The position numbers and the translations under genes are program-made. A DNA stretch of 64,000 bases from Azolla caroliniana (lineage: Eukaryota > Polypodiophyta): NCBI GenBank assembly GCA_043228905.1, contig JBHGNT010000020.1, positions 4,154,001 to 4,218,000 on the forward strand, in the 5' to 3' direction. Below the pieces are notes generated by a model. That model was not told where the DNA came from. It made no database searches and saw nothing but the letters and a program-made list of their open reading frames with translations. Position 1 is the stretch's first letter; each line of letters begins with the position of its first letter. Shown in pieces: positions 34,841-44,200 of this stretch.

Positions 34841-34852
34841 GCTCTAATACCA
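34841..34852 (-). promoter_or_regulatory. Primer binding site, tRNA-iMet
   Basis: Minus-strand TGGTATTAGAGC, one mismatch from the canonical site, three bases from the 5' LTR. Confidence 0.88.
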
Positions 34853-34855
34853 ATT

Positions 34856-35408
34856 TGTCGAGAAATCGATGCGGAATAGATCACAATAAACGAACTACGC
34901 GATGAAATACGAATCACAGAAATGCTAGAAAAACAAGACACACAACAGTGCACAGAGATTTACGTGGAAACCCTAAAACGGGGAAAACCACGGGTGAACA
35001 GATTTCTTCACTATACAAAGTGGATATACAACACCAAGAGGAATACAACACTCTGTCGAGTGTATTAGCCGCACAGGGCTCTTCGCATTTGTTGTTACTC
35101 ACACAACTATGGCGCGACTCACACTTCTCTCTCTTACACTCTCACTCGTTCTCTTACTCTGTTCGTCTCACTAACACACACACTAAAAGTTTGCCCTAGT
35201 TGCATATATGCTTACGCAACTTTCTGGTTATTTACATACTTAGCCCTCGTGGAGCGCACACTTAGACTATTTACAAGTATAGTCTCCCGAGTTGGCTATT
35301 TACACGATACTGATTTTGGCCTCGGTCGTCCCTCATCAACTCTGCTCCTCGACTATCGGCTTTCCGGACGGTCGGATCTTCCTCCCACTAGAGGGACATA
35401 TCCCAACA
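34856..35408 (-). repeat. Copia 5' LTR, 553 bp
   Basis: In sense it runs TGTTGGGATATGTCCC...TTTCTCGACA. Partner of 30219-30759. Directly after it, the gypsy integrase frame resumes at 35409. Confidence 0.93.
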
Positions 35409-36530
35409 GTTACAACCATTGACGACTCCGAGCAAGCCATGGTAGTCAATTTTTATGGATTTCATTACAGATCTGCCACCTTCATAGGGTTTTGATGCTA
35501 TTTTAACCGTAGTGGATCAATTTACCAAGATGACACATTTTTTGCCCTGCGTAAAGAGCATCAGTAGTCAAGAAATAGCAGATATTATTATGCGTGAAGT
35601 ATTTCGCCATCATGGTTTTCCAAACGACATAATTAGTGATTGTGGTCCACAATTAATCTCTCACTTTTGGAAGCATCTATGTAATGGGCTCTGAATCTCT
35701 TGCAAACTCTCTTCAGGATATCATCCCAAAACTGATGGCCTAACAGAGCACACAAATTAAACACTTGAGCAGTATCTTCGATGTTTCATCAATTATCAAC
35801 AAGATGATTGGAGTCATATATTGCATCTTGCAGAGTTTGCATACAATAACACCATACACTCTTCTACCAAGGTCACACCTTTCTATGCCTATATTGGCAA
35901 TCATCCTCGATGGTGTCTCTTGGACATTCCAGTGATCTCACCAAACCCTAGTGCGGAGCAGCACCTCCAGTCCGAGTTGTCTTCACATCTTCAGAAAGCT
36001 CAAGCCCAACATAAGGCCCACGCAAATCGACGTCATCTTCCGTCTCTATTCAAGATTGGTGATCAGGTATGGTTGTTACGCCATCACATAAAGACTACTC
36101 GACCATGTGATAAGCTAGATTATAAACGATTAGGTTCTTTTGTCATCACGGAGCGGATTATTGATGCAACATTCCGCCTTGATCTTCCTGCAAATTTGCG
36201 GCTTCATCTAGTCTTTCACATCTGTCTTTTGGAACCTTGCCACACTAGCTCAATTCCCAATCGTGTCGTGTCACCGCCACCTCCTCTCCAACTTGTTGAT
36301 GGCCTAGAGTACGAGGTAGCCTCCATTCTCGATTCTAAGATTGTGCGCAATAAGTTGTATTACCTAGTTGATTGGCTAGGCTATACCTCGACCTATCGCA
36401 CATGGGAACTTGTTGATAATGTTTGTAATGCTCAAGCTCTTATCGACGACTTCCATCGTCACTATCCCAACAAACCCGGTCCTGCATTGTTAACAACTCC
36501 TTCCATTCATCGTTTTAAGAGGAGGGATAG
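35409..36530 (+). pseudogene. Chromovirus integrase core, C-terminus and chromodomain
   Basis: The reading continues the sequence cut at 30218: LQPLTTPSKPW, then VDQFTKMTHFLPCVKSI, EVFRHHGFPNDIISDCGPQL, a GYHPKTDG box near 35720 and FAYNNTIHSSTKVTPFYAYI. The C-terminal domain has KLDYKRLGSFVITERI and a chromodomain near 36310 (EYEVASILDSKIVRNKLYYL, VDWLGYTSTYRTWELVDN). A few stops are present. The polypurine tract TTAAGAGGAGGGATAG ends at 36530 directly before the LTR. Confidence 0.9.
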
Positions 36531-36977
36531 TGTCATGCAGCCGCGAACATTATGCTTCACCTGGACTTGAACCCAAGGCTTCGTATTACGAAATTCGAAG
36601 CCTAACCATTAAGGTAACCTATCAGGACATGAATGATAAAGGCTACTTTTCATAGTGATTATTATATCAGAGAAACTTCTGGAACATTCTAGAACATTCT
36701 AGAAATATTCTAGAACATCCTAGAATATTCTAGGTTCAGAACATTCTAGAAATCTCTAAGTTATTCTATAGAAACCTATAAATAGAGACAAATAGATCAT
36801 ATCAAATCAGTTCGAATCAACACCAGTCTTCAGCTCCAAGCCTACCTTGTATCCAACTCATCCTTGTACTCATTCTATTCTAATAAATCCACTCTTCTCT
36901 TATCAATCCATTCTCCTCTCTTCTTCTATTCTCTTATACCTTCCTTCAATCCTTCAATCTCTTGCTTTGGTCTGACA
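36531..36977 (+). repeat. Chromovirus 3' LTR, 447 bp
   Basis: Runs TGTCATGCAGCCGCG...GGTCTGACA, directly after the polypurine tract. TATA-like CCTATAAATAGAG lies near 36775. Several GAACATTCTAGAA copies resembling heat-shock-type inverted GAA/TTC repeats lie at about 36670-36760. After it, a copia RT resumes inside its catalytic box, so this element inserted there. Confidence 0.9.
36556..36619 (-). other. tRNA-gene-like sequence antisense to LTR
   Basis: On the minus strand an A-box-like CCTTAATGGTTAGG is followed by an anticodon-arm-like hairpin (AGGCTTCG/CGAAGCCT) and a consensus B box GGTTCAAGTCC at 36563-36573 within a five-pair T stem. It lies within the first 90 bases of the LTR. Confidence 0.6.
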
Positions 36978-37665
36978 CTACGTGGATGACATGCTACTCT
37001 CTAGTCAACATGCTGGAGAGCTCACCGAACTCATTCGGCAACTGCGGTTGATGTTCGCCATGAAGGACCTTGGTTTGGCAAGACACATTTTAGGGATGAA
37101 GATAAGTCAACTTCGGAATCAACGACAATTGTTTCTGTCGTAAGCCGATTATGTCACTCCTGTCTTGGTACATTTCAACATGCAATCGGCCAAATCTACT
37201 TCGACCCCACTCGCAATTAGCCTTCATCTATCTTAGAAGGACTACCCAACATCCAATCCGAAGGGGGAAATTTTGAGTTCAGTGCCATACGCATCGACTG
37301 TTGTCTCCTTAATGTATGCGATGGTCGCAACACGGCCAGACTTAGCCCATGTCGTAGGAGTCATCAGTAGATTAATGCACAATCTCGATTGATTTCATTG
37401 GAACAGAGTAAAGCATGTGTTTAGATACCTCATGGGCACCAAAGACTATGGCCTCCTATTCGACCCGAATGATACTTCAGCATAGCCGACTCGACTTTAG
37501 ACCCTCCGATTGGGATTCCCTTGCGGACTAGTTGATTCGACTCTAACTCTTCCGGTCGTGGCCGACTTGGCCTTTTGTTCCCTGATGTTGTTGATTTGGA
37601 CAAAAGCCAACTTGTTCGACAACCCTTTGTATAAGTTTTTGTTGTATATGCCCATTACGGGGAAG
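36978..37665 (+). pseudogene. Copia RT and RNase H fragment
   Basis: Begins inside the catalytic box (YVDDMLLSSQHAGELTELI), then LMFAMKDLGLARHILGMKIS, TRPDLAHVVGVISRLMHN and KHVFRYLMGTKDYGLLFDP. The RNase H end is compressed by deletions. Polypurine tract CATTACGGGGAAG precedes the LTR at 37666. It is the same copia family as 60407-64000 and 1-1303. Confidence 0.85.
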
Positions 37666-38029
37666 TGTCGAATACAGGAAATAATGGACATATTCACATT
37701 GTCCTATTTGGACATACTAGGTTTTAGGCTATTTATGTAAACAATGGAAAGGGTAGTTGCCCTAAGTATATTGATATTTAAACTTACTCTTGTAACCTAG
37801 TTGAAAAGGGTTGTTCATCTCGTATATTGTTTTGTTGTAACTTTGAGAATAATACAGTTACATCTTGTTGTGCCTAATCTTTCTCTTCTCACTATTACTT
37901 TCATTGCTTGATCTTGTCTCTTGATTAACATGGTTTTACTCTTAAAATCTATTATAGTTTGCTATCTACTTGAGATCTTCATAGGAAGAGTGTTTATTCT
38001 TGTTCTACACCTGACGGTTGGTTCCAACA
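37666..38029 (+). repeat. Copia 3' LTR, about 364 bp
   Basis: Starts TGTCGAATACAGG, as do the LTRs at 60407-60708 and 1015-1303 in their own sense, and ends GGTTGGTTCCAACA. No target duplication could be tested because the 5' end is absent. Confidence 0.8.
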
Positions 38030-38472
38030 CACCCAACTAAAGGCATTGTTGACATGGTAGGTCGTCGGCTTTGTCTCCCTCATCTTCATGTTGAACAACT
38101 ACTGAATCAAGATGACTTTGGAGGAGCTCAACTTCTTCTCATAATTCGATTGAAGCTTCTCCAATTGGTCGAATTCAGTCGACTCTTTTGTCATGTTGAA
38201 GTAGACATTTTCAGCTAGATGCATTCGGATGGTTGATCTCGCGATCTTGTCTAGCGACCGCCATTCTTTGGTTGTGATCATCAACGGTTTGCTATTTGTG
38301 CTTGATTGCCTCGATCTGGTGCCATATGATCAACACATCCTTCATCACCTCTGTCCATAGGGCAAAGTTTTTGCCGTCAAACTTTCTAATCTCACGGCCT
38401 GTGCCGGATGTCGAGGTCATTGTTCTTTTGGAGGTTTTTGTCGGCATGTTCTTTTCCTTTAGCCTTCTTCCT
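38030..38472 (-). pseudogene. Copia gag N-terminus, decayed
   Basis: From about 38445 downward: MPTKTSKRTMTSTSGTGREI, RKFDGKNFALWTEVMKDVLI, then in shifted frames REINHPNASS and RIRPIGEASIEL. This parallels the gag at 1-339 (RKFDGSNFNFW, RIVRATIRMHLSES). Several frameshifts and stops. Confidence 0.75.
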
Positions 38473-38484
38473 CTTCTTATACCA
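38473..38484 (-). promoter_or_regulatory. Degenerate primer binding site, tRNA-iMet
   Basis: Minus-strand TGGTATAAGAAG resembles TGGTATCAGAGC and sits between the gag above and LTR-like sequence that starts near 38489. Confidence 0.5.
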
Positions 38485-38488
38485 ACAT

Positions 38489-39245
38489 TGTGCGGGTTCC
38501 AACTCACTATGATACTACTTGGTTGACACCGGTGATGCCTGATCGACTAATGTGTGTAGTCGGTTGTTCAACTATGCAAAAGCGTGTGTTAGATCTTGGC
38601 ATGGAGCAAGCAAGTGTAAAGTAAGTGTTATATTCAAGATACACATATTGCAAAGAGAAGATTTTGCATTAATAACACTCTGTCTGTACATGGATGGAGG
38701 AATGCCTTCTATTTATACATGAGGGGACTCACTTAGCCCTAACATCAAGGAGTGTTCACACTAGGACATACAATGGTGGGGGTAGTACTTTTAGCCCAAC
38801 ATTCAACCATAGGAGCCACACCTTCATGCATATATAGCATTTGTACATATTCTAGCATCTCTTCATTTGTAAAATGACCTTTCACATCTTCTTTCTTACC
38901 CTTGAGTTGTCCCCATGCATTTGGAAATACGTTTGAGCTTAAACACATTTTTCTTTTTCATCTCATGCATTTTGGAAATATCTTCTTTACTTTCTCCTCA
39001 CTACCTTCTTATACAAATGCCATGCAACAAGCCTTTCATTTTCCTCTTCTATAGACGTAAACCATTTGAGATACATCTTACATTCATCATCGAACCGAGA
39101 ATTACATGGAAAACTAGACAACTTAAGTATTGATATCCAATCTTAAGAATGATATCCTTCAAATGGTTCTCCACTTCATTCGCATACATCTTAGCTTTTT
39201 CAAAGCAAGGTTGGATAATGATATGACGGCGGAGATTGCAAGTGC
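38489..39245 (-). other. LTR-like region upstream of gag, right edge unresolved
   Basis: Starts TGTGCGGGTTCC next to the primer site and holds a TATA-like CTATTTATACATG near 38715 on the minus strand side. The distal edge cannot be fixed. Two minus-strand frames (38745-38948 and 39049-39309) look somewhat protein-like, for example GKKEDVKGHFTNEEMLEYVQ and EKAKMYANEVENHLKDIILK, but I recognise no family. Confidence 0.4.
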
Positions 39246-39253
39246 CCTGCACA

Positions 39254-39742
39254 TAAAGATCAGCAACGGTTTGGTTTAGGCTTAACCGGTTTGGCCTTAT
39301 CCAACCCAAACCGGTTAAGCCTAAACCGTTTTGGGGTTCTCAAAACCAAACCAATCACTAAACCGGTTTGGAAACCTCCCTCCCTCCCTCCCTCTCTCTC
39401 CCTCTCTCTCAGTGTGTAGTCTCCCTCCCTCTCTCTCTCACACACTCTCTCAAATGATCCACTATGTAGTATACAAAGCTCCCTCCCTCCCTCTCTTCTC
39501 TGTGTAGTCTCTCTCCCTCTCTCTCTCAAGTTTCTAACTAATTTCTAACTTTGAAATTTTTCTTTAACCTAACTATTAAACCACATAAACAGCTTAGACG
39601 GCTTAACTGGTTTGAGCCGGTTTGGCAAGGCTCAAGCCAAGCTAAACCGAGCTCAAACCGTTTATTCAAGCTCATGCCTGAGCCGAGTCGCTAAGCCGTT
39701 TAAAACCGGTTTAGGCTTGAGCCAAGCCATTGCCGATCCCTA
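39254..39742. mobile_element. hAT-like MITE, 489 bp, 8-bp TSD
   Basis: Terminal inverted repeats TAAAGATCAGCAACGG and (reverse strand of the right end) TAGGGATCGGCAATGG match imperfectly and continue inward with CCTAAACCGGTTT blocks. Flanks are CCTGCACA (39246-39253) and CCTGCACC (39743-39750), an 8-bp duplication with one change, typical of hAT elements. It has no coding capacity; the centre is CT-rich. It ends 231 bases before the TRM6 start codon. Confidence 0.88.
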
Positions 39743-39926
39743 CCTGCACCGTCCATGACCGCGATTTCCTCACTAGGCAAGGCTTTTTATGATTTGGTTA
39801 CAAATAGAAACGAGCATTTCATTTGTGTGTGTGTTTGCATGTTATTCACAAAAATGTGGCAGAACTGAAGAAAGAATATAAGCCCCCTCCCGAACCCAAA
39901 ACCCTAGTTTTCCATTCCTTTTCCTA

Positions 39927-39963
39927 GTGCTAGTAGTAGTAGTCGTAGTAGTAGTAGTAGTAC
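39927..39963 (+). repeat. (TAG)n repeat in TRM6 5' leader
   Basis: An imperfect run of TAG triplets ends eleven bases before the TRM6 start codon. Confidence 0.9.
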
Positions 39964-39973
39964 ACAGAGAGCC

Positions 39974-41662
39974 ATGGCGAGCTCTGTCTGCGAGCCGGGC
40001 ATACAAGATAACCTGGCGAGGTTAGGATCCAACGCCCTTATCGACCTCAACGATGGAGACCGTCTCACCTTCGTCAGAGTACACCCTTCTGCAACTATCA
40101 AGATCGGTAACGTCAGATGCTCTGCCTCCCCCCTCATCGACTCTCCATATGGATCCACTTTTGAATTGCAGAGAGGCCCTAAAGGCCCCTTCCTTGTTAG
40201 AGTTTCTCCTGCGAACACGACCTCGCCTGCCCACAATAATGATGGTGATGGTGATGATGATGGTGATGGTGGTGATGATGAAGACGTGGTAAGACGTGGG
40301 AATGATGATGCAGCGCATGCATATGATAACGTGGCACATGGGCATCATGGACTTGATGGAATCATACCAGATGGACATGATGGTGTGCTACTTCGTGACC
40401 ATGGTGATGTGGCACATGAACATTTTGGGCGAGATAATCGAAGTCTGGTTGATGATAACACGGCCCAAAAGCTTTCTGCTGATGATATACACCGAATGCG
40501 TATAGAATGTTCTTCTGGTAAAGACATCATTGAGGCCCTTGTTGCGAATAGTGCCACTTTTCATACCAAAACCGCCTACTCTCAGGAGAAATACAAGAGG
40601 AAAAAGCAGAAGAAGTATGCTCCTTCCTTTGTATTGAGGAGGCCTTCAGCAAGGAGGATATGTGAAGCTTACTTCAGTAAGACCCCACAAAAGATTGGTT
40701 TTCTAAGGATGGATACGATGAGTCTCATGCTTTCTCTCGCAAATGTTGGTTCTTATGGTGAAGTCCTTGTTATGGATATGGTTGGGGGACTCCTCACTGC
40801 TGCTGTTGCTGAACGTATAGGAGGCTTTGGCTCTGTTTTGAGCGTTTATTATACTAACAAGCCTTCTCCTTTGGACATTGTGGGTCTCTTGAATCTCAAC
40901 AATATGATGGCTTGTAGAGTGTTTAGATCTTCGATTTGGGAGATTTCTAATGCTTTGAAAACTGATGCAAGTAATGATAGTGATTCTCTGAAAAAAGGTG
41001 TAAGGATCGACAATGATGCTGAAAAGGCCATTGACTGTGGCATGCATCTAGAATCTCAAGATAGAAACAATACAGAAAAGGGAGTGGACAATGACAAAAG
41101 AAATGATGCCGATGGTGAGAGCCATATGGAAATTCAAGAGGAAAAACCCAAGGAAAATGAGTTTGATGCATCTAGATGTCAAGAAGGTACTGGATCAATG
41201 GTGTTGGGCAATGGTGATAATTGTAATGCTAATGATACTTTGGTATTACAAGATAAGACTGGAACGAACCATGGAAAGCACGCTATAATACAATATAATA
41301 CAAAGGTGAGTGAGACTATCCGACCTGGAAGAAGCCCTTCTTCTGTAGAAGTGTTTCAATGGGCAAAGCATGGGTTTACCAGCCTTCTTGTGGCTGCATT
41401 AGAAGTGGATCCTTGGTCTATTATACAAGTGCTGCTGCCCCTTCTTTCTCCCTCATCTCCTTTTGTAATTTACCATCGTTATCTTGAGCCATTAGCTCAG
41501 TGTATGCATGAACTTCAAGTGAGCAAAATGGCAATTGCTTTAGAGATTGTAGAACCTTGGCTTAGAGAGTATCAAGTTCTCCCTTCAAGGACACATCCAC
41601 ATATGCAGATGAATGCAAGTGGAGGCTATATCTTGACAGGAGTTAAGCTTGCACCTCAATGA
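39974..41662 (+). CDS. TRM6: tRNA (adenine(58)-N(1))-methyltransferase non-catalytic subunit TRM6
   Basis: The RNA-binding partner of TRM61. Together they methylate adenosine 58 in the T loop of tRNA, including initiator Met-tRNA, in the nucleus. The gene is one exon of 562 residues. The start follows GAGAGCC and is the first ATG after the leader. The N-terminal domain reads IDLNDGDRLTFVRVHPSATI and FELQRGPKGPFLVRV. A linker (about residues 80-155) is an acidic and His/Asp/Gly-rich repeat region. The family signatures follow: YSQEKYKRKKQKKYAPSF, RRPSARRICEAYFSKTP, IGFLRMDTMSLMLSLANVG and VLVMDMVGGLLTAAVAERIG. The motif equivalent to the AdoMet site lacks a GxGxG, as expected for the non-catalytic subunit. 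The end shows EIVEPWLREYQVLPSRTHPH and SGGYILTGVKL, usual for the family. The linker is longer than I expect. Confidence 0.95.
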   Translation: MASSVCEPGIQDNLARLGSNALIDLNDGDRLTFVRVHPSATIKIGNVRCSASPLIDSPYGSTFELQRGPKGPFLVRVSPANTTSPAHNNDGDGDDDGDGGDDEDVVRRGNDDAAHAYDNVAHGHHGLDGIIPDGHDGVLLRDHGDVAHEHFGRDNRSLVDDNTAQKLSADDIHRMRIECSSGKDIIEALVANSATFHTKTAYSQEKYKRKKQKKYAPSFVLRRPSARRICEAYFSKTPQKIGFLRMDTMSLMLSLANVGSYGEVLVMDMVGGLLTAAVAERIGGFGSVLSVYYTNKPSPLDIVGLLNLNNMMACRVFRSSIWEISNALKTDASNDSDSLKKGVRIDNDAEKAIDCGMHLESQDRNNTEKGVDNDKRNDADGESHMEIQEEKPKENEFDASRCQEGTGSMVLGNGDNCNANDTLVLQDKTGTNHGKHAIIQYNTKVSETIRPGRSPSSVEVFQWAKHGFTSLLVAALEVDPWSIIQVLLPLLSPSSPFVIYHRYLEPLAQCMHELQVSKMAIALEIVEPWLREYQVLPSRTHPHMQMNASGGYILTGVKLAPQ

Positions 41663-43028
41663 CTAGGTAATTTTTGTATTAATCCTCATAGAGAATAATA
41701 CATTTTTGTTTTCCTTACTTTTTCATCTAGACCTTAAAGCAAAGGAAAGATTCCATTGCTTATTATTAATTGAGTATTGGTCATTGATGAATTCTCTGGG
41801 GTTGATTGTTTTAAAGTATTGTTTTACTGGTCTACAAGGATTTCGGTGGTGTTGATCTTTAACAAGTATGTCCCACTGCCTAACTTGTGGTTCAGATTAT
41901 ATATTTTCTATTTGAGCTAGAATATTTTTTTTTATAATTTGCGAAGACAATACACATACATGTATTCGGTAAAGTGGTTGCTCTTGCTAATCTTGATGCC
42001 CAACTTTGGATATATATTTTTCTATAGCAGATGAACCTTATGGACTTCGTTTTTGGTGGATGATAAGGGTAATGAGGTAAAAATGCATGTTTGTGTGAAT
42101 ATTGTTTATATGGATAATGTATGAGAAGGGAGTCAATAATGACAAAATGCAGTGAAGAGGATTGTTGCACAACTAATTTTAAATGATTTGTGGCCATTAT
42201 GCTTTTGTTAGACGGGAATGGGTGCAATGTTTAATAAAGTTGGGTTCAGAAGAAAGGTATGGATAGTGATAATTTAGTGTTTTATAATCTTCTCTATGAA
42301 TTTTCTGCCCTTTTTTCTTTCTTCATAAGTTCATCTGCCATTATGGAAGGAAAAAAAACTATGGAGGTGTAGGTTGTATGTTTAAAGCATCAATCCTCAA
42401 TTTATAAAGGGTGAGTTTGGAAAGTTGTGACCTTGAACCGAAATCAAAGAGAAGCAAATGCGTAAGTTCTTTTATGATTTGAATTTCCTCTTTTCTTATT
42501 CTGGTTTATGTTTGAAGTGCATTGTAACATTTCTACTGCAATCGTTTTGTTATTCCTGCAATACTCTGTTTCCATGTCTTCTCTTCATGTTACAGAAACA
42601 TAACTTGAGTCAGTAGTGATCCCAGGCAAACCCTTTTACTTAATTAATGTATGCTTAAGACAGGAATCTATTGTAATGCTCCCCCCTTCTTTGGGTAAGG
42701 ACCATTAATGTGAGATTACATGAATGGAATCTTTCCCTCTTATATACATGTGTATACACTCATAACATGCCCTTTTCTAACCTTTTGAACAGTTCAAACA
42801 TACCCACCCTTCCATTCCTAAATGCACAATTAATTGTTTCCATTGTGTACCTAAAGAACGTATTGTGTTTCATGTTTACTGAGTTTCATGTTTTATGTTT
42901 ACATGTTTACTGAGTTTCATGTTTAATGTTTACTGAAACATTTTTGACTCTTGGAAGGTTAGATTGCTGCAAATATGAAATATGCATCCATCTGTTTAGC
43001 CTTTGCAAAATCATCATCGATCATACAT

Positions 43029-43145
43029 GCTTATGAAAGAAAAAACATCACAAGAATTTACCCTTCTTTAATAGGTGTATAGACATTATTTATGAAAGAA
43101 AAAACATCACAAGAATACACCCTTCTTTAATAGGTGTATAGAGTT
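43029..43145 (+). repeat. 59-bp tandem duplication
   Basis: TATGAAAGAAAAAACATCAC and the following 39 bases, ending AATAGGTGTATAGA, occur twice in direct succession with two or three differences. Confidence 0.9.
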
Positions 43146-43490
43146 ATATGCGTGTATTATTTTATACAATATATAGGCATGTGGGACTATATATTATATG
43201 AAATTATATATAGGCGTTACAAATATGAAATTTTCTCCTGTCTTATTTTACCATGATTTTCTCCCTCTGGGTTTTCAATTAGCAATATTGATGTTTCTTA
43301 CACTGGTCTTCTTCCATAGTTCCCCTCTTTGACTCTCCTTCACCAAAATCTAGAGCCCTAACAACAAGACCAAAACTCCCACCCCATCACTGACCCTTTC
43401 ATTATACTTGCTCCTATTGTTTCCTCTGCAACCACAATATGCGCACATTTAAACCCTATTGTTTCTACTGCAACCACCACAATAATCGTA

Positions 43491-43770
43491 TACTTTTCTC
43501 CCATATAGAGTTTTTCTTAAACCCTAAAATCACTATCTTAAATTATCAAAAATAGCAGAATACTTTTCTCCCTGATAGAGTTTTTCTTAAACCCTAAAAT
43601 CATTATCTTAAATTATCAAAAATAGCAGTATACTTTTCTCCCTGATAGAGTTTTTCTTAAACCCTAAAATCATTATCTTAAATTATCAAAAATAGCAGAG
43701 CATACTTTTCTCCCTGATAGAGTTTTTCTTAAACCCTAAAATCATTATCTTAAATTATCACAAATAGCAG
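43491..43770 (+). repeat. 70-bp tandem repeat, four copies, each with a telo-box
   Basis: Copies start at 43491, 43561, 43631 and about 43703. Each contains TACTTTTCTCCCTGATAGAG and TTAAACCCTAAAAT, the latter including the AAACCCTAA telo-box. Confidence 0.93.
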
Positions 43771-44200
43771 TGACTCGGATGAAAATAAATTTAGGGCGAT
43801 TTCACGTATTATAAAATGAAAACCCATCTTCCTAGAAATTGTTTGAAATTGGTCTTTGAATTAATAGAGTTTATATTTTTTGAAAAATACAGTATATGAC
43901 CAAATTCATGGAGGACTACATTTTTTTACATTCATGCAGCCTATGCCAAAATTCATGGATAACTATACTGTTTTTACATTCATTTGAGCTATTCAAATCA
44001 CATATTAGAATAAAGACACCTTTGGCAAGCATTTGTCACTGATAACATTTTGCTCCCCCAAAAAAATTCACTGAAAAATGTTCTCATAATTTACAGCTTA
44101 TTATTCATTAATTCATAGGGATGTGTGAATTTACAAGTCCACACCCACAGCATCATGACTAGATGGTGATATCATAGGTGTCCAAAGACATCTTGGATTC

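Larger units (their letters stand above)
30219..35408 (-). mobile_element. Complete but decayed copia retrotransposon, 5.2 kb
   Basis: Two LTRs (30219-30759 and 34856-35408), polypurine tract, primer site and the copia order gag-protease-integrase-RT-RNase H are all present on the minus strand. It sits between two halves of a gypsy integrase. The right flank is GTTAC; the left reads GTTATTAC, which can be a GTTAC copy disturbed by three bases. The LTRs differ visibly, roughly 7-8% in the parts I aligned by eye, so the insertion is not recent. Frameshifts disable every domain boundary. Confidence 0.92.
41663..44200. other. Intergenic region between convergent TRM6 and ADT
   Basis: Shared 3' flanking region of two convergent genes. 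No further gene is supported. It holds a 59-bp tandem duplication (about 43029-43145) and a four-copy 70-bp repeat (43491-43770), plus short TTTACTGAGTTTCATG repeats at 42870-42945. Confidence 0.65.

Noticed and set aside
36556-36619. A functional tRNA gene
   Set aside because: The anticodon-type loop is too long and the acceptor and D arms do not pair; the same type of sequence recurs in LTRs, so it is annotated only as tRNA-like.
39246-39253. CCTGCACA read as the end of the LTR starting at 38489 (TGTGCGGG)
   Set aside because: The same 8-mer recurs after 39742, so it is better explained as the MITE target duplication.
43491-43770. CRISPR-like array
   Set aside because: The repeats are head-to-tail copies without unique spacers, in a plant genome.
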